The notes under the pieces are model-generated. The model saw nothing but the letters and a program-made list of their open reading frames with translations. It did no database searches and was not told the origin of the DNA. From Gammaproteobacteria bacterium (GTDB lineage: Bacteria > Pseudomonadota > Gammaproteobacteria > Ga0077536), in NCBI GenBank assembly GCA_024235015.1, contig JACKNG010000007.1, forward strand, positions 33,501 through 97,500: a stretch of 64,000 nt of DNA, read 5' to 3'. This document shows, in pieces, positions 26,573-36,629 of the stretch (within the stretch, counting starts at the first letter, position 1; each line of letters begins with the position of its first letter). Position numbers and translations under genes: made by a program.

Positions 26573-26646
26573 GGGACGGACCCCGTGCGGGGTCAGCTCC
26601 CGGGTCAGGGCGAGAGCGTGTCGAAGAACCTCGCGGGGTCAGCTCC
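26573..26646. repeat. REP-like repeats between ntrC and hemB
   Basis: The 14-base GCGGGGTCAGCTCC occurs twice in direct orientation (26587-26600 and 26633-26646). The first copy lies in an imperfect palindrome: GACCCCG, TG, CGGGGTC inside a GGGA...TCCC outer pair. This looks like a small REP/palindromic intergenic element and may terminate both convergent genes. No adjacent RAYT transposase is present in the window. The rest of the 199-base gap shows nothing else. Confidence 0.5.
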
Positions 26647-26681
26647 GCGGCAGCGTGGGGGTGTGCCGATGAGCCCGGTGA

Positions 26682-27689
26682 TCACGCCGCCAGCCACGCC
26701 GCCGCGCGGCCGGCGAAGTAGGTCAGCACGCCGTCGGCGCCGGCGCGCTTGCAGCCGAGCAGGGCTTCGAGCGCGACCGCGCGCTCGTCCAGCCAGCCGT
26801 TCCGTGCCGCCGCCATCAGCATGGCGTACTCGCCGCTGACCTGGTAGACGAAGGTCGGCACGCCGAACTCGGCTTTGACCCGCTGCACCACGTCGAGGTA
26901 GGGCATGCCGGGCTTGACCATGACCATGTCGGCGCCCTCGGCGATGTCGAGGGCGACTTCGCGCAGCGCCTCCTCGGTGTTGCCGGGATCCATCTGGTAG
27001 GTCTGCTTGCCGCCCTTGCCGAGCTTGGCGCCCGAGCCGACGGCATCGCGGAAAGGGCCGTAGAAGGCCGAGGCGTACTTGGCCGAGTAGGCCAGGATCT
27101 TGACGTTGCGGTAACCCTCGGCTTCGAGCGCGTCGCGGATCGCGCCGACCCGCCCGTCCATCATGTCCGACGGCGCGACGACGTCGACCCCGGCGCGCGC
27201 CTGCGACAGCGCCTGGCGCACGAGGACGTCCAGCGTCTCGTCGTTGAGGATTTCGCCGCGCTCGTCGAGCACGCCGTCGTGGCCGTGGGTGGTGAAGGGA
27301 TCGAGGGCGACGTCGGTGATGACGCCGAGATCGGGCAGGGCCGCCTTGAACGCGGCGATGGCACGCTGGGCGATGGCGTCAGGGTTGTAGGCCTCGCGGC
27401 CGTCGGCGCTCTTGGCCGCGTCCGGGGTGACCGGGAACAGCGCCACCGCGGGCACGCCCAGCGCGTGCAGCCGGCGCCCCTCGGCGACCGCGAGGTCGAT
27501 ACTGAGCCGTTCGACCCCCGGCATGCTCGCGATGCTTTCGCGGCGGTTGTCGCCGTCGAGCACGAACAGGGGCGCGATGAGGTCGTCGGTGGTCAGGGTG
27601 TGCTCGCGTACCAGGCGGCGCACGAAGGCGTCGCTGCGGTTGCGGCGCATGCGGGTGGCGGGGTAGCGGGCTTCGATCGGTTGCTTCAT
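26682..27689 (-). CDS. hemB: Delta-aminolevulinic acid dehydratase (porphobilinogen synthase)
   Basis: HemB condenses two 5-aminolevulinate molecules to porphobilinogen. The 335-residue protein has both active-site lysines (ILAYSAKYASAFYGPF and MVMVKPGMPYLD), DMMDGR, and the lid region. The metal-site segment reads DVALDPFTTHGHDG with no cysteines, so it belongs to the magnesium-type enzymes rather than the zinc-type with CxC, as in Pseudomonas. It heads a minus-strand neighbourhood with plsC, but its own stop faces ntrC. Confidence 0.95.
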   Translation of the reverse strand: MKQPIEARYPATRMRRNRSDAFVRRLVREHTLTTDDLIAPLFVLDGDNRRESIASMPGVERLSIDLAVAEGRRLHALGVPAVALFPVTPDAAKSADGREAYNPDAIAQRAIAAFKAALPDLGVITDVALDPFTTHGHDGVLDERGEILNDETLDVLVRQALSQARAGVDVVAPSDMMDGRVGAIRDALEAEGYRNVKILAYSAKYASAFYGPFRDAVGSGAKLGKGGKQTYQMDPGNTEEALREVALDIAEGADMVMVKPGMPYLDVVQRVKAEFGVPTFVYQVSGEYAMLMAAARNGWLDERAVALEALLGCKRAGADGVLTYFAGRAAAWLAA

Positions 27690-27732
27690 GGTCGGTCTCG
27701 CCGGTTACAGGTTCGGGCAGCGGGCCGCCGCC

Positions 27733-28464
27733 TCAGGAACGCGTCCCTGCCTGTAACGGCAGTTCGGCGCAGGTCTTCTCGATCCATGCCTCGGCTTCGC
27801 GCGTGATGGCCTTGGCGCTCTTGCCCGCGGTGTCGATGGGTGGGCCGATGACGACCTCGATGGTCCCCGGGTACTTGAGCACGGCGTTGCGGCCCCAGAA
27901 CACGCCGGCGTTGTGCGCCACCGGGATCACCGGGCAGCCCGCCTCGCGGGCCAGCGCGGCGCCGGTCTGGGTATAGCGACCGCGCTCGCCGGGCGGAATA
28001 CGCGTGCCCTCGGGAAACAGCAGCACCCACCAGCCGTCGCGCAGCCGCTCGACGCCCTTGGCCAGGACCACCTTGAGCGCGCGCGCACCGGCCTTGCGAT
28101 CGATGGCGATGGGATTGAGGCTGGCCAGGCCCCAGCCGAAGAACGGCACGCGCAGCAGCTCGCGTTTCAATACCTGGCACTGGCGCGGAAAGATCAGCTG
28201 CAGGGTGATGGTCTCCCAGGCCGACTGGTGCTTGCACAGGATGACCCCCGGCGTGGCCGGGATGTGCTCGCGGCCGCGCACGCTCCAGCCGAGGCCGCAG
28301 CACAGTTTCAGCCAGGCGATGGTGAGCACCGACCAGCGCGTGATGACGGCGTAACGCCAGGGCCGCGGTAGCGGCAGGATGAGGATGCCGATGAAGCTGA
28401 ACAGCACCGTCAGCGGGGTCAGGCCGAGGTAGAACAGCCACGAGCGCAGGCGGGTCACGAACAC
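27733..28464 (-). CDS. plsC: 1-acyl-sn-glycerol-3-phosphate acyltransferase
   Basis: A 243-residue membrane-anchored acyltransferase that acylates lysophosphatidic acid to phosphatidic acid. An N-terminal hydrophobic segment (about 10-32) is followed by the catalytic motif KHQSAWET; His79 is there, but the usual HX4D Asp is Glu84. FPEGTRIPPGE, the glycerol-phosphate-binding block, and a PVIPVAHNAG block follow. The Glu variant appears to be a subfamily trait rather than damage, because all other blocks are intact. It overlaps gmhB by 10 bases, so both are co-expressed. Confidence 0.9.
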   Translation of the reverse strand: MFVTRLRSWLFYLGLTPLTVLFSFIGILILPLPRPWRYAVITRWSVLTIAWLKLCCGLGWSVRGREHIPATPGVILCKHQSAWETITLQLIFPRQCQVLKRELLRVPFFGWGLASLNPIAIDRKAGARALKVVLAKGVERLRDGWWVLLFPEGTRIPPGERGRYTQTGAALAREAGCPVIPVAHNAGVFWGRNAVLKYPGTIEVVIGPPIDTAGKSAKAITREAEAWIEKTCAELPLQAGTRS

Positions 28465-28991
28465 AGCACGTCCTCCACGGCGGCGGCGAGGTCGGCGTAG
28501 ACCGGCACGTCGCCGAGCGCACGGGCAGCCTCGGCGGTGACCGGCTCCAGCCCACTGCGCACGAGCAGCGGGCGGACGCCGGCGGCGAGCCCCGCGCGCG
28601 CGTCGCTCAGGCGGTCGCCGATGAAGGGCGTGCTCGGGCGATCGAGGCCGAGGCGCGCGGCCAGGGTCTCGATCAGACCGCCACGCGGCTTGCGGCAGTC
28701 ACAGCCCTCGTCGGGCCCGTGCGGGCAGAAGAAGAAGGCCTCGATGCGCGCGCCGAGTTGTTCGAGTTCGCGCTGCAGGCGCAGGTGGATGCCGTTCAGG
28801 GCGTGCATGTCGAAGTAGCCGCGCGCCAGCCCCGACTGGTTGCTGACGACGATGACGTGGTAGCCGGCGTGCTGCGCGCGTGCGATGGCTTCGAGGCTGC
28901 CCGGCAGGGCCTGCCAGTCGTCGGCCGACCGGATGTAGTGCGGCGAGTCGCGGTTGATGACGCCGTCACGATCGAGCAGCAAGGCGCGCAC
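28455..28991 (-). CDS. gmhB: D-glycero-beta-D-manno-heptose 1,7-bisphosphate 7-phosphatase
   Basis: A 178-residue HAD phosphatase for ADP-heptose synthesis, used for LPS inner core. It has the nucleophile motif LLLDRDGVIN (Asp7, Asp9), SNQSGLARG, and the structural zinc loop CPHGPDEGCDCRKPRGG, which is typical of GmhB; the acidic motif IGDRLSDARAG follows. Placement between glyS and plsC is a common gammaproteobacterial order. It starts 96 bases after glyS; that gap holds no recognisable site. Confidence 0.93.
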   Translation of the reverse strand: MRALLLDRDGVINRDSPHYIRSADDWQALPGSLEAIARAQHAGYHVIVVSNQSGLARGYFDMHALNGIHLRLQRELEQLGARIEAFFFCPHGPDEGCDCRKPRGGLIETLAARLGLDRPSTPFIGDRLSDARAGLAAGVRPLLVRSGLEPVTAEAARALGDVPVYADLAAAVEDVLCS

Positions 28992-29087
28992 CCCGCGGAC
29001 TCAGCAGGCGGGAAGCCCGCATCCCCCGCCGCCGCCGGGGACACGCGGGAAGCCTGGTAACGGGCGCGGCGCTGGCCTCACCGGGGC

Positions 29088-31156
29088 TCAGGCGTCGTGC
29101 AGGCGGCCGATGTCGGCGACGCGGCCGAACAGGCCGTGCAACTGGTTGAGCAGCGCCAGGCGGTTGTCGCGCAACGCTGCGTCCTCGCACATCACCATGA
29201 CCTCGTCGAAGAAGCGGTCGACCGGGCCGCGCAGGCTGGCGAGGCGGGCGAGGTAGGTGTCGTAGGCGTGCGCGGCGAAGGCCGCTTCGACCTCGGGCAT
29301 GAGCGTCTCGATGGCCGCGGCCAGGGCGCGCTCGGCGTCGTCGACCAGGCGTGCCGCGCTCCACGCGCCCGGGGCCGGGCCGTCGAGCTTCTTGAGGATG
29401 TTGCCGATGCGCTTGTTGGCCGCGGCCAGCGCGGCGGCGGCGGCGTGTTCGCGAAAGGCGGCCACGGCGTCGATGCGGCGCGCGATCTCACGTGGGGCGG
29501 TGGGGTCGTTGGCGAGCACGGCGGCGCACACGTCGCCCGGTATGCCGCGGTCCTGGTAATAACCGCGCAGGCGCTCGCGCATGTAGGCGTAGACCTGCGC
29601 GGCCGTGTCCTCGGCCAGCGCGACCTCGCCGTAGATGGCGCGGGCGACCTCGATGAGTTCGAGCAGGTCGAGGTCGATGTCGCCCTCGATGAGGATGCGC
29701 AGGCTGCCGAGCGCGGCGCGGCGCAGGGCGTAGGGATCCTTGTCGCCGGTCGGGGCGAGACCGATGCCGAAGATGCCGACCAGGCTGTCGAGCTTGTCGG
29801 CCAGGGCGATGGCGCGCCCGGCCGGCGAGGCCGGGATGACATCGCCGGCGAAGCGCGGCTGGTAGAACTCGCCGAGCGCCGTGGCCACGGCGGCGTCCTC
29901 GCCGTCGGCGGCGGCGTAGTAACCGCCCATGGTGCCCTGCAGCTCGGGAAACTCGCCGACCATGGCCGACAGCAGGTCGGCGCGCGCGAGGTGCGCGGCG
30001 CGCTCGACGACGGCCGGTTCGGCGCCGCAGGCCGCGGCGATGCGTGCGGCCAGGCGCTCGACGCGCGCGGTCTTGTCGGCCAGCGAACCGAGGCGCTTCT
30101 CGAACAGCATGTCGGCCAGCCCGGCGACGCGTTCGGCCAGCGGGCGGGCGCGATCGGTGCGGTAGAAGAAGTCGGCGTCGGCCAGGCGCGGGCGGATGAC
30201 GCGCTCGTTGCCGTCCTGCACCAGTGCCGGATCGGTACTCTCGATGTTGCTGACGGTGAGGAAGCGGTTGGCCAGGCGACCGTCGCGGTCGCGCAGCGGA
30301 AAGTACTTCTGGTGGCCCTGCATGGAGGCGATCAGGGCTTCTTCGGGCAGGGCGAGGAAAGCGGCGTCGAAGGAACCGCCGATCACGGCCGGCCATTCGA
30401 CCAGCGCGGTGACCTCGTCGACCAGCTCGGGGTCGAGGACCGCCGTGAGGCCATGCTCGTCGCACCACGCCGCGACCTGCGCGAGGATGCGCGCGCGGCG
30501 CTGGGCGAAATCGGCCAGCACGTGGCCGCTGCCGGCCAGGGTCTCGACGTAGTCCGCGGCATCGGCGAGCGCGATGCTGCCGCCGTGGTGGAAGCGGTGA
30601 CCCTGGGTGGTGCGACCGGCGGTCAGCCCGAGCACCGTGCACGGCACCACCGCGCTGCCGTACAGCGCGACCACCCAGTGCACGGGGCGGACGAATTCGA
30701 CCTCGCCCGCGCCCCAGCGCATGCGCTTGGGGATGGGCAGGCCGGCGAGGGCCTGCTCGACCATTTCGCCGAGCACCGCGTCGATGGTGCGCCCGGGGAT
30801 CTCGGCCTCGAAGGCCAGCCACTCGCCGTTGCCGCTGCTGACGCGGCCGAGCGCCTCGACCTCGACCCCGCACGAACGTGCGAAGCCGAGCGCGGCCTTG
30901 GTCGGGTTGCCGTCGGCGTCGAAGGCGGCCTTCACGGCCGGGCCGCGACGCTGCTCGACGCGGTCGGGCTGGCGCTCGCCCAGCGCCGTCACGCTGACCG
31001 CGAGGCGGCGCGGCGCGGCGTAGGGCACGATCGCCTCGTAGGCGAAGCCGGCGCCGGCGAGGGCCTTCTCGATGCCGGCGGCGAAGGCGGTGGACAGGCG
31101 CAGCAGCGCTTTCGGCGGCAGTTCCTCGGTGCCGATCTCGACCAGCAGGGTCGCGC

Positions 31157-31160
<4 letters not shown>
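29088..31160 (-). CDS. glyS: Glycyl-tRNA synthetase beta subunit
   Basis: The 690-residue beta subunit of the alpha2-beta2 bacterial glycyl-tRNA synthetase; it binds tRNA and is needed for charging. It starts MSATLLVEIGTEELPPKAL, the standard N-terminus, and contains an internal HD-like region and the C-terminal anticodon-binding part. Length is within one or two residues of E. coli GlyS. The ATG at 31160 overlaps the glyQ stop (ATGA), which excludes the long upstream extension of the frame. Confidence 0.96.
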
Positions 31161-32077
<917 letters not shown>

Positions 32078-32115
32078 CTGGGCGGCGTCTGCGGCGGGCG
32101 CGTCAAGGGGCCGGC

Positions 32116-32121
32116 AGTATA
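32116..32121 (-). promoter_or_regulatory. Possible -10 box for glyQS
   Basis: TATACT on the minus strand lies 39 bases upstream of the glyQ ATG, allowing a leader of about 30 bases. No -35 box at normal spacing is convincing. The opposite direction (gene at 32233) shows no clear promoter in this 155-base divergent region. Confidence 0.35.
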
Positions 32122-32232
32122 GCCGCTGGTGGCTGTCTTGAGTATGCCGCAGGCGGCCCGCGCAGGCCCTGCGCGCGGCTAAAGATCGCCGTCCCCGCGC
32201 CGCCATATGTCACCACGACGAGGTAGACGACC

Positions 32233-32796
32233 ATGGCCACCCAGGAACTGCACATCCCCCAGACCACCGGCTGGCGCGCGCTGCTCACCCATGCCCAGCT
32301 CGCCGGCGGCGTGCAGCTCGACCCGGACGTCGAGGAGCACCTGGTCAGCCTGCTCTACCGCCACGTCGGCGCCGACGTCTCGCCGCGCGAGATCGAGCGC
32401 GGCCTGGTCGACCGCGTCGATCGCCTGCTCGAGGCCGATACCAGCCAGCCGGCGGCCGTCGGTGACCAGTGCCTGTTGTTCGCCGGTCTGCTGCCCGAGC
32501 ATGCCATCCGCAAGGGCGTGCCGGTGTCCTACTTCGTCGAAGTCGGTCGCAACGCCTACCGCGAGTACGCGTCCAAGCACCGCTCCGAGCTGCACGAAGC
32601 GCTGGCCACCGATTTCGTCAAGGCGATGGACGTGTTGCAGACCCTGCGCGCGCTGCAGAGCGGCTCGCCCTGCATCGACGCCTTCAATGCCTTCCACCTC
32701 TGGCACGACCTCGGCAGCGCCCACGGCTGGCGCGTGTTGCGCTCGATGACGGCCTCGCTGCCGGCCGCCTGTCCGACCAGCCAGCGGGTGCACTGA
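32233..32796 (+). CDS. Unrecognised 187-residue soluble protein
   Basis: I do not recognise this family. The protein is soluble and acidic, with no signal peptide or membrane span, and looks mainly helical (LDPDVEEHLVSLLYRHVG, SPREIERGLVDRVDRLLEA, RSELHEALATDFVKAMDVLQTLRALQ). It has four scattered cysteines without a metal-binding spacing. Base composition is like its neighbours. It stands alone, divergent from glyQ and ending 6 bases before the opposing DUF4340 gene. Third-position GC bias and a sensible start with a weak GAGG upstream support a real gene. Confidence 0.7.
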   Translation: MATQELHIPQTTGWRALLTHAQLAGGVQLDPDVEEHLVSLLYRHVGADVSPREIERGLVDRVDRLLEADTSQPAAVGDQCLLFAGLLPEHAIRKGVPVSYFVEVGRNAYREYASKHRSELHEALATDFVKAMDVLQTLRALQSGSPCIDAFNAFHLWHDLGSAHGWRVLRSMTASLPAACPTSQRVH

Positions 32797-32802
32797 CGCC
32801 GC

Positions 32803-33978
32803 CTAGTCGGCCGCGTCTGCGGCCGGCGTCTCCGCCTTCTTCTCCTCGACCAGGCTGTCGAAATCGCGCTCGATCATGCGCCGCTTGTAGTCGGGCAGGA
32901 CGTAGACCCAGCCCGCGGTGCGTGCCGCCAGGCGCGTCGCCTCGTCGGCCACGCTCTCGCTCGCCGCCTTCTCCGGCGCGGCATCGGCGGCGTCGTTCGG
33001 CGCGCCGCCGGCGTTGTCGTCGGCGTCCTTGGGCGCCGCGAGCGGGGCGGTCGGTACGGCTTCGTCGGTCGTCTCCGGCCGCGGCGCGACTGCGCCCTCA
33101 GGGTCGTAGGCGAAGGCGAAGGCGGTCCAGGTGGTGTCGTCGATGGTGTAGTCGCTGAGCGTCACCACCAGGCCGTCGAAGGTGCGCACGGTGGTGACGC
33201 GCACGGGTTCCTGGCCCGCCACGCGCGCGGCGGCGGCGACGTCGTTCAGGCGCAGGTCGAGCAGCACCGCACCGACGCTCGACACGGTCGCCTTGGACTT
33301 GGGCGCGAAACCCTCCGGCACGTCCTGCAGGACGAAGAAGTTGTCGCCCGGCGCGTCCTTGGCGACCACCACCGGTGTCGCGCCCGGCGCCGCGATGCGC
33401 ACGCTGCGCACGCGTTCGGTGTCGATGTCGACGATGCCGGCATCGAGCCAGGGGATCGGGTCGGCAGGCACGTCGAGGGCGCCCTCGACCAGCCACGACT
33501 GGGCCTCGTCGCTGCGGCGGACGTAGTGCTGGGGCTCGCCGCCCGCACGCGCATGGCCGACGATGAGTGATACCAGCGGCGCATCGCCGCCGGCGAACAC
33601 CTCCACCCGCGTGCCCTCGGCGCCGTCCTGCTCGATGTCGTCGACGCCGAGGCGGGCGTAGCGCGCGGGCGAGCTGGTCTTCGCTTCGACGCCGCGCAGC
33701 GCGGCGAGCTGGAGCAGGGTGCGGCGCACCAGGCCGGCGTCGGCGGGGAAGTCGTCCTTGCCGGCGATGTGCCAGGCCTCGCCGTCACGTACCAGGCGCG
33801 TGGTGTGCCCGGCCGAGCGCAGCTCGAGCGCGGTGACGTCGTTGATGCGTTCGATGAGTACGGGCAGGAACTCGCTGCGCGTGATTTCGGTCTGCGGGGC
33901 CTTGTGTTCGCTGACCTGCCAGGCGGCCACCAGCACGGCCACGGTGACGAGTGCGAGGACCAGGTTTCTGCCTTTCAC
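32803..33978 (-). CDS. DUF4340-domain exported/anchored protein of a Gld-type ABC operon
   Basis: A 391-residue protein with one N-terminal membrane anchor (about 5-22) and a periplasmic part. The DUF4340 region (about 60-300) consists of repeated beta-rich modules with segments like ALELRSAGHTTRLVRDGEAWHIAG. An alanine/proline/acidic low-complexity stretch (about 285-340) precedes a charged C-terminus. DUF4340 proteins regularly follow GldG-type genes; their function is unknown. It is the last gene of the four-gene operon, starting 19 bases after the GldG-like gene. Confidence 0.83.
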   Translation of the reverse strand: MKGRNLVLALVTVAVLVAAWQVSEHKAPQTEITRSEFLPVLIERINDVTALELRSAGHTTRLVRDGEAWHIAGKDDFPADAGLVRRTLLQLAALRGVEAKTSSPARYARLGVDDIEQDGAEGTRVEVFAGGDAPLVSLIVGHARAGGEPQHYVRRSDEAQSWLVEGALDVPADPIPWLDAGIVDIDTERVRSVRIAAPGATPVVVAKDAPGDNFFVLQDVPEGFAPKSKATVSSVGAVLLDLRLNDVAAAARVAGQEPVRVTTVRTFDGLVVTLSDYTIDDTTWTAFAFAYDPEGAVAPRPETTDEAVPTAPLAAPKDADDNAGGAPNDAADAAPEKAASESVADEATRLAARTAGWVYVLPDYKRRMIERDFDSLVEEKKAETPAADAAD

Positions 33979-33997
33979 GGGGCCATCTCCTGCCGGT

Positions 33998-35884
33998 TCA
34001 GGCCGGGCGCCGGCCGCGGCCGCGCACCAGGCTCGCGCCGATCGCGACCAGCGCGATGACGATGGGGACGAGCGCGGTGTTGAGGAAGATCAGCACCGAG
34101 CCGAGGCGTTCGATGTTGCTGCGCAGCTCGTGCTGCACCGCGCGCAGCTCCTTGCGCGTCTTGACCTGCTCCTGGCGGAAACGCTCGATCTCGGCCTTCT
34201 GCTCCGGGGTCAGCAGCATTTCGCCGTCGCTGTTCTCGCTCTGCAGCTCGGCGAGCTTGCTCTCCGCCTCGGCGAGGCGGTCCTGCAGTGCGCGTTCGCG
34301 ATCGCGGAACTGGGCCTCGGCCTCGCGCTGGATCTGCTGGACGACTTCGAACGGGCGGGTGTACTTGCCGCGGCTGCGCAGGCTGATGAGGTCGTCGTTG
34401 CCGCCGAGGTTGTCGACCGCGTTGACGAGGAAATCGGCGTTGTTGGCGAAGGGGTCGGGCAGGCGCATGCCGGCGAAATCGTTGAAGCGCACCCAGAAGC
34501 GATCGGCCAGGATATCGGTGTCGGCGACCACGATGACGTTGATGGGCTCGGCCGACCGGGCCAGGAAGGCGTCATCCTGCGGCGCGCGCTTCTCGTCCTC
34601 ACCGAGCGGGCGGCCGTCGGGGAAGGCGGTCTCGGCGATGCCCGAGATGCGCATGGCGATGACGTGCCTGGCGTCGTCCGGGGTGAAGTTCTCGAGCAGC
34701 CCGGCCGGGTTCTGCACGAACACCACGGCGTCGCGGTCGATCAGCCCGGCGCCCGGGCCGATCGCGATCAGCGGCACGTGGTCGAGGGTGCTGCCCTCGT
34801 TCACCGCGAGGTCGCCGGCGGTACCGACGTTGACTACGTTGAGCTCGTTGGTGATGAAGTCGTCGCGGTTGAGCGCATCGCCCTGCAATTGCAGCCAGGG
34901 CAGGTACTCGACCTCCTGCGTGCCGCGGCTGCCGCGGAAACTCACGCGCACCGCCGCCGCCGGATCGCCCAGCACCTTGCCGGTACTCAGCGTAATACCC
35001 CACTTGTCGAACAGGGGGGCGAGGTCCGAACCCAGTTCCGGCATCACGCCGGGCCGTTCCGGATCGGGCTGGGCGGGATCCTGCTCGGCCATGGGATCGA
35101 CGAACACCAGCGCCTTGCCGCCGTGCAGGACGAACTGGTCGATGGCGTACTGGGTCGCGCGCGGCAGGTCCTTGGGGTGGACCACGACCAGGGTGTCGAT
35201 GTCGTCGTCGATGGTGTCGGTCGAGAAGCTCAGCTCGCGCACGTCGTAGAGCTCCTTGAGGAGCACGAACGCGGCCCAGTCCTGGCCGGTGGCGCGGCCG
35301 GTCATGGGATCCGGCGGCGGCGCGAACACGTTGAGCCCCGAGATCAGGCCGATGACCCGCTTCTTGGGTTCGCCCAGGGTGTAGACCATCTTGGTCAGCT
35401 CGTACTCGAGGGCATCTTCACGCTCGGGGCTCAGCAGTGGCAGCACCTGTTGGTCGTCGGTGGCGTTGGTGCCGACCACGCCGAGGTAGCCGACCTCGCC
35501 GCCGGCGCCGAGCGAGAGCGCGCGCACGCCGAAGGCGACCGCCTCGTCCTCGGCCTCGGAGAACGGTTCGGGGTCGATGACCTGCAGCTTGAGCTTGCCG
35601 TCACTGGCCGCGGCGTATTCCTCGAGCATGTCGCGCACGCGCTTGCCGTAGTTGAGCAGCTGGGGCACGCCGGCGAACTGCTTGGCCGAGTAGTAGAGGC
35701 GCACCGTGACCGGCTCGTCGAGCGCCCGGAGGATGTTCACGGTACCGTCGGACAGGGTGTAGAGATGGTTCTCGGTGACGTCGAGACGCCACGCCGTGAG
35801 GGCCTGGTTGCTGATGACGTTGATGCCGAGGAAGAGCGCGAGCGCGACGACGAGACCACCGCCGGTGACGAGTTTTCGATTCAT
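33998..35884 (-). CDS. GldG-like ABC-associated membrane protein
   Basis: A 628-residue protein with an N-terminal membrane helix (about 8-26), a large periplasmic domain, a coiled-coil stretch near the end (IQREAEAQFRDRERALQDRLAEAESKLAELQ, shown here in pieces around residues 515-580) and a C-terminal helix (about 600-620). It matches the GldG/DUF4350-type component that accompanies GldA-GldF ABC transporters. GldG in Bacteroidetes is needed for gliding; the homologues in non-gliding Proteobacteria have no settled role. It starts 10 bases after the permease gene. Confidence 0.82.
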   Translation of the reverse strand: MNRKLVTGGGLVVALALFLGINVISNQALTAWRLDVTENHLYTLSDGTVNILRALDEPVTVRLYYSAKQFAGVPQLLNYGKRVRDMLEEYAAASDGKLKLQVIDPEPFSEAEDEAVAFGVRALSLGAGGEVGYLGVVGTNATDDQQVLPLLSPEREDALEYELTKMVYTLGEPKKRVIGLISGLNVFAPPPDPMTGRATGQDWAAFVLLKELYDVRELSFSTDTIDDDIDTLVVVHPKDLPRATQYAIDQFVLHGGKALVFVDPMAEQDPAQPDPERPGVMPELGSDLAPLFDKWGITLSTGKVLGDPAAAVRVSFRGSRGTQEVEYLPWLQLQGDALNRDDFITNELNVVNVGTAGDLAVNEGSTLDHVPLIAIGPGAGLIDRDAVVFVQNPAGLLENFTPDDARHVIAMRISGIAETAFPDGRPLGEDEKRAPQDDAFLARSAEPINVIVVADTDILADRFWVRFNDFAGMRLPDPFANNADFLVNAVDNLGGNDDLISLRSRGKYTRPFEVVQQIQREAEAQFRDRERALQDRLAEAESKLAELQSENSDGEMLLTPEQKAEIERFRQEQVKTRKELRAVQHELRSNIERLGSVLIFLNTALVPIVIALVAIGASLVRGRGRRPA

Positions 35885-35894
35885 CTTGTGGCTC

Positions 35895-36629
35895 TCAGTT
35901 GCTCTTGTTGACTTCGATCGCGAGCACGTTGGCGTAGAGCCAGAAGGCGATCAGGCTGGCGAAGAAGATGAGATCGCGCACGTCGAGCACCCCTTTCAGG
36001 ATCGAGTTGAAGTGGGTCAGGAAACTGAACGAGCTGATGACGTCGACGATGGCCTGCGGCGCCCAGGCGCTGAACAGGTCGATGACCATGGGAAAGCCGC
36101 TCAGGTTGAACGCGAAGCAGATGACGAAGCTGATGACGAAGGCGATGACCTGGTTCTTGGTCAGCGCCGAGATACACGAGCCGATGGCGAGGAAGCCGCC
36201 GGCCATCAGCAGGCTGCCGACGTAGCCGGCCGCGATCACGGTGTTGTCGGGCTGGCCGAGGTAGTTGACCGTCAGCCACATGGGGAAGGTGCCGGCCAGG
36301 GCGACCGCAGTGAAGCACCAGGCGGCGAGGAACTTGCCGACCACGCTCGCCGCCAGCGACACCGGCAGGGTCAACAGCAGTTCGAGCGTGCCGGCCTTGC
36401 GTTCCTCCGACCATAGCCGCATCGAGATGGCCGGAATGAGGAACATGTAGAGCCAGGGGTGGAACTGGAAGAACGGCTCGAGGTCGGCCTGGCCGCGCTC
36501 GTAGAAGCCGCCGACGTAGAAGGTGAAGATGCCGTTCAGCACCAGGTAGATGACGATGAAGACATAGGCCACCGGGGTGGCGAAGTAGGCCTTCAGTTCA
36601 CGGCGGAAAATCGTGCCGAGTCCTCTCAT
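35895..36629 (-). CDS. ABC-2 type permease, GldF-like
   Basis: A 244-residue inner-membrane permease with six predicted spans. It starts RGLGTIFRRELKAYFATPVAYVFI, a typical ABC-2 N-terminus with an amphipathic elbow helix, and continues with a WSEERKAGTLELLLTLPVS segment, the hallmark coupling region. It overlaps the ATPase stop by 4 bases and precedes the GldG-like gene. Together they form one transporter whose substrate is not known. Confidence 0.87.
   Translation of the reverse strand: MRGLGTIFRRELKAYFATPVAYVFIVIYLVLNGIFTFYVGGFYERGQADLEPFFQFHPWLYMFLIPAISMRLWSEERKAGTLELLLTLPVSLAASVVGKFLAAWCFTAVALAGTFPMWLTVNYLGQPDNTVIAAGYVGSLLMAGGFLAIGSCISALTKNQVIAFVISFVICFAFNLSGFPMVIDLFSAWAPQAIVDVISSFSFLTHFNSILKGVLDVRDLIFFASLIAFWLYANVLAIEVNKSN

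Noticed and set aside
33719..35911. A 730-residue plus-strand frame over the GldG-like gene
   Set aside because: It is antisense to a gene with recognisable domains, and its translation is composition-biased.
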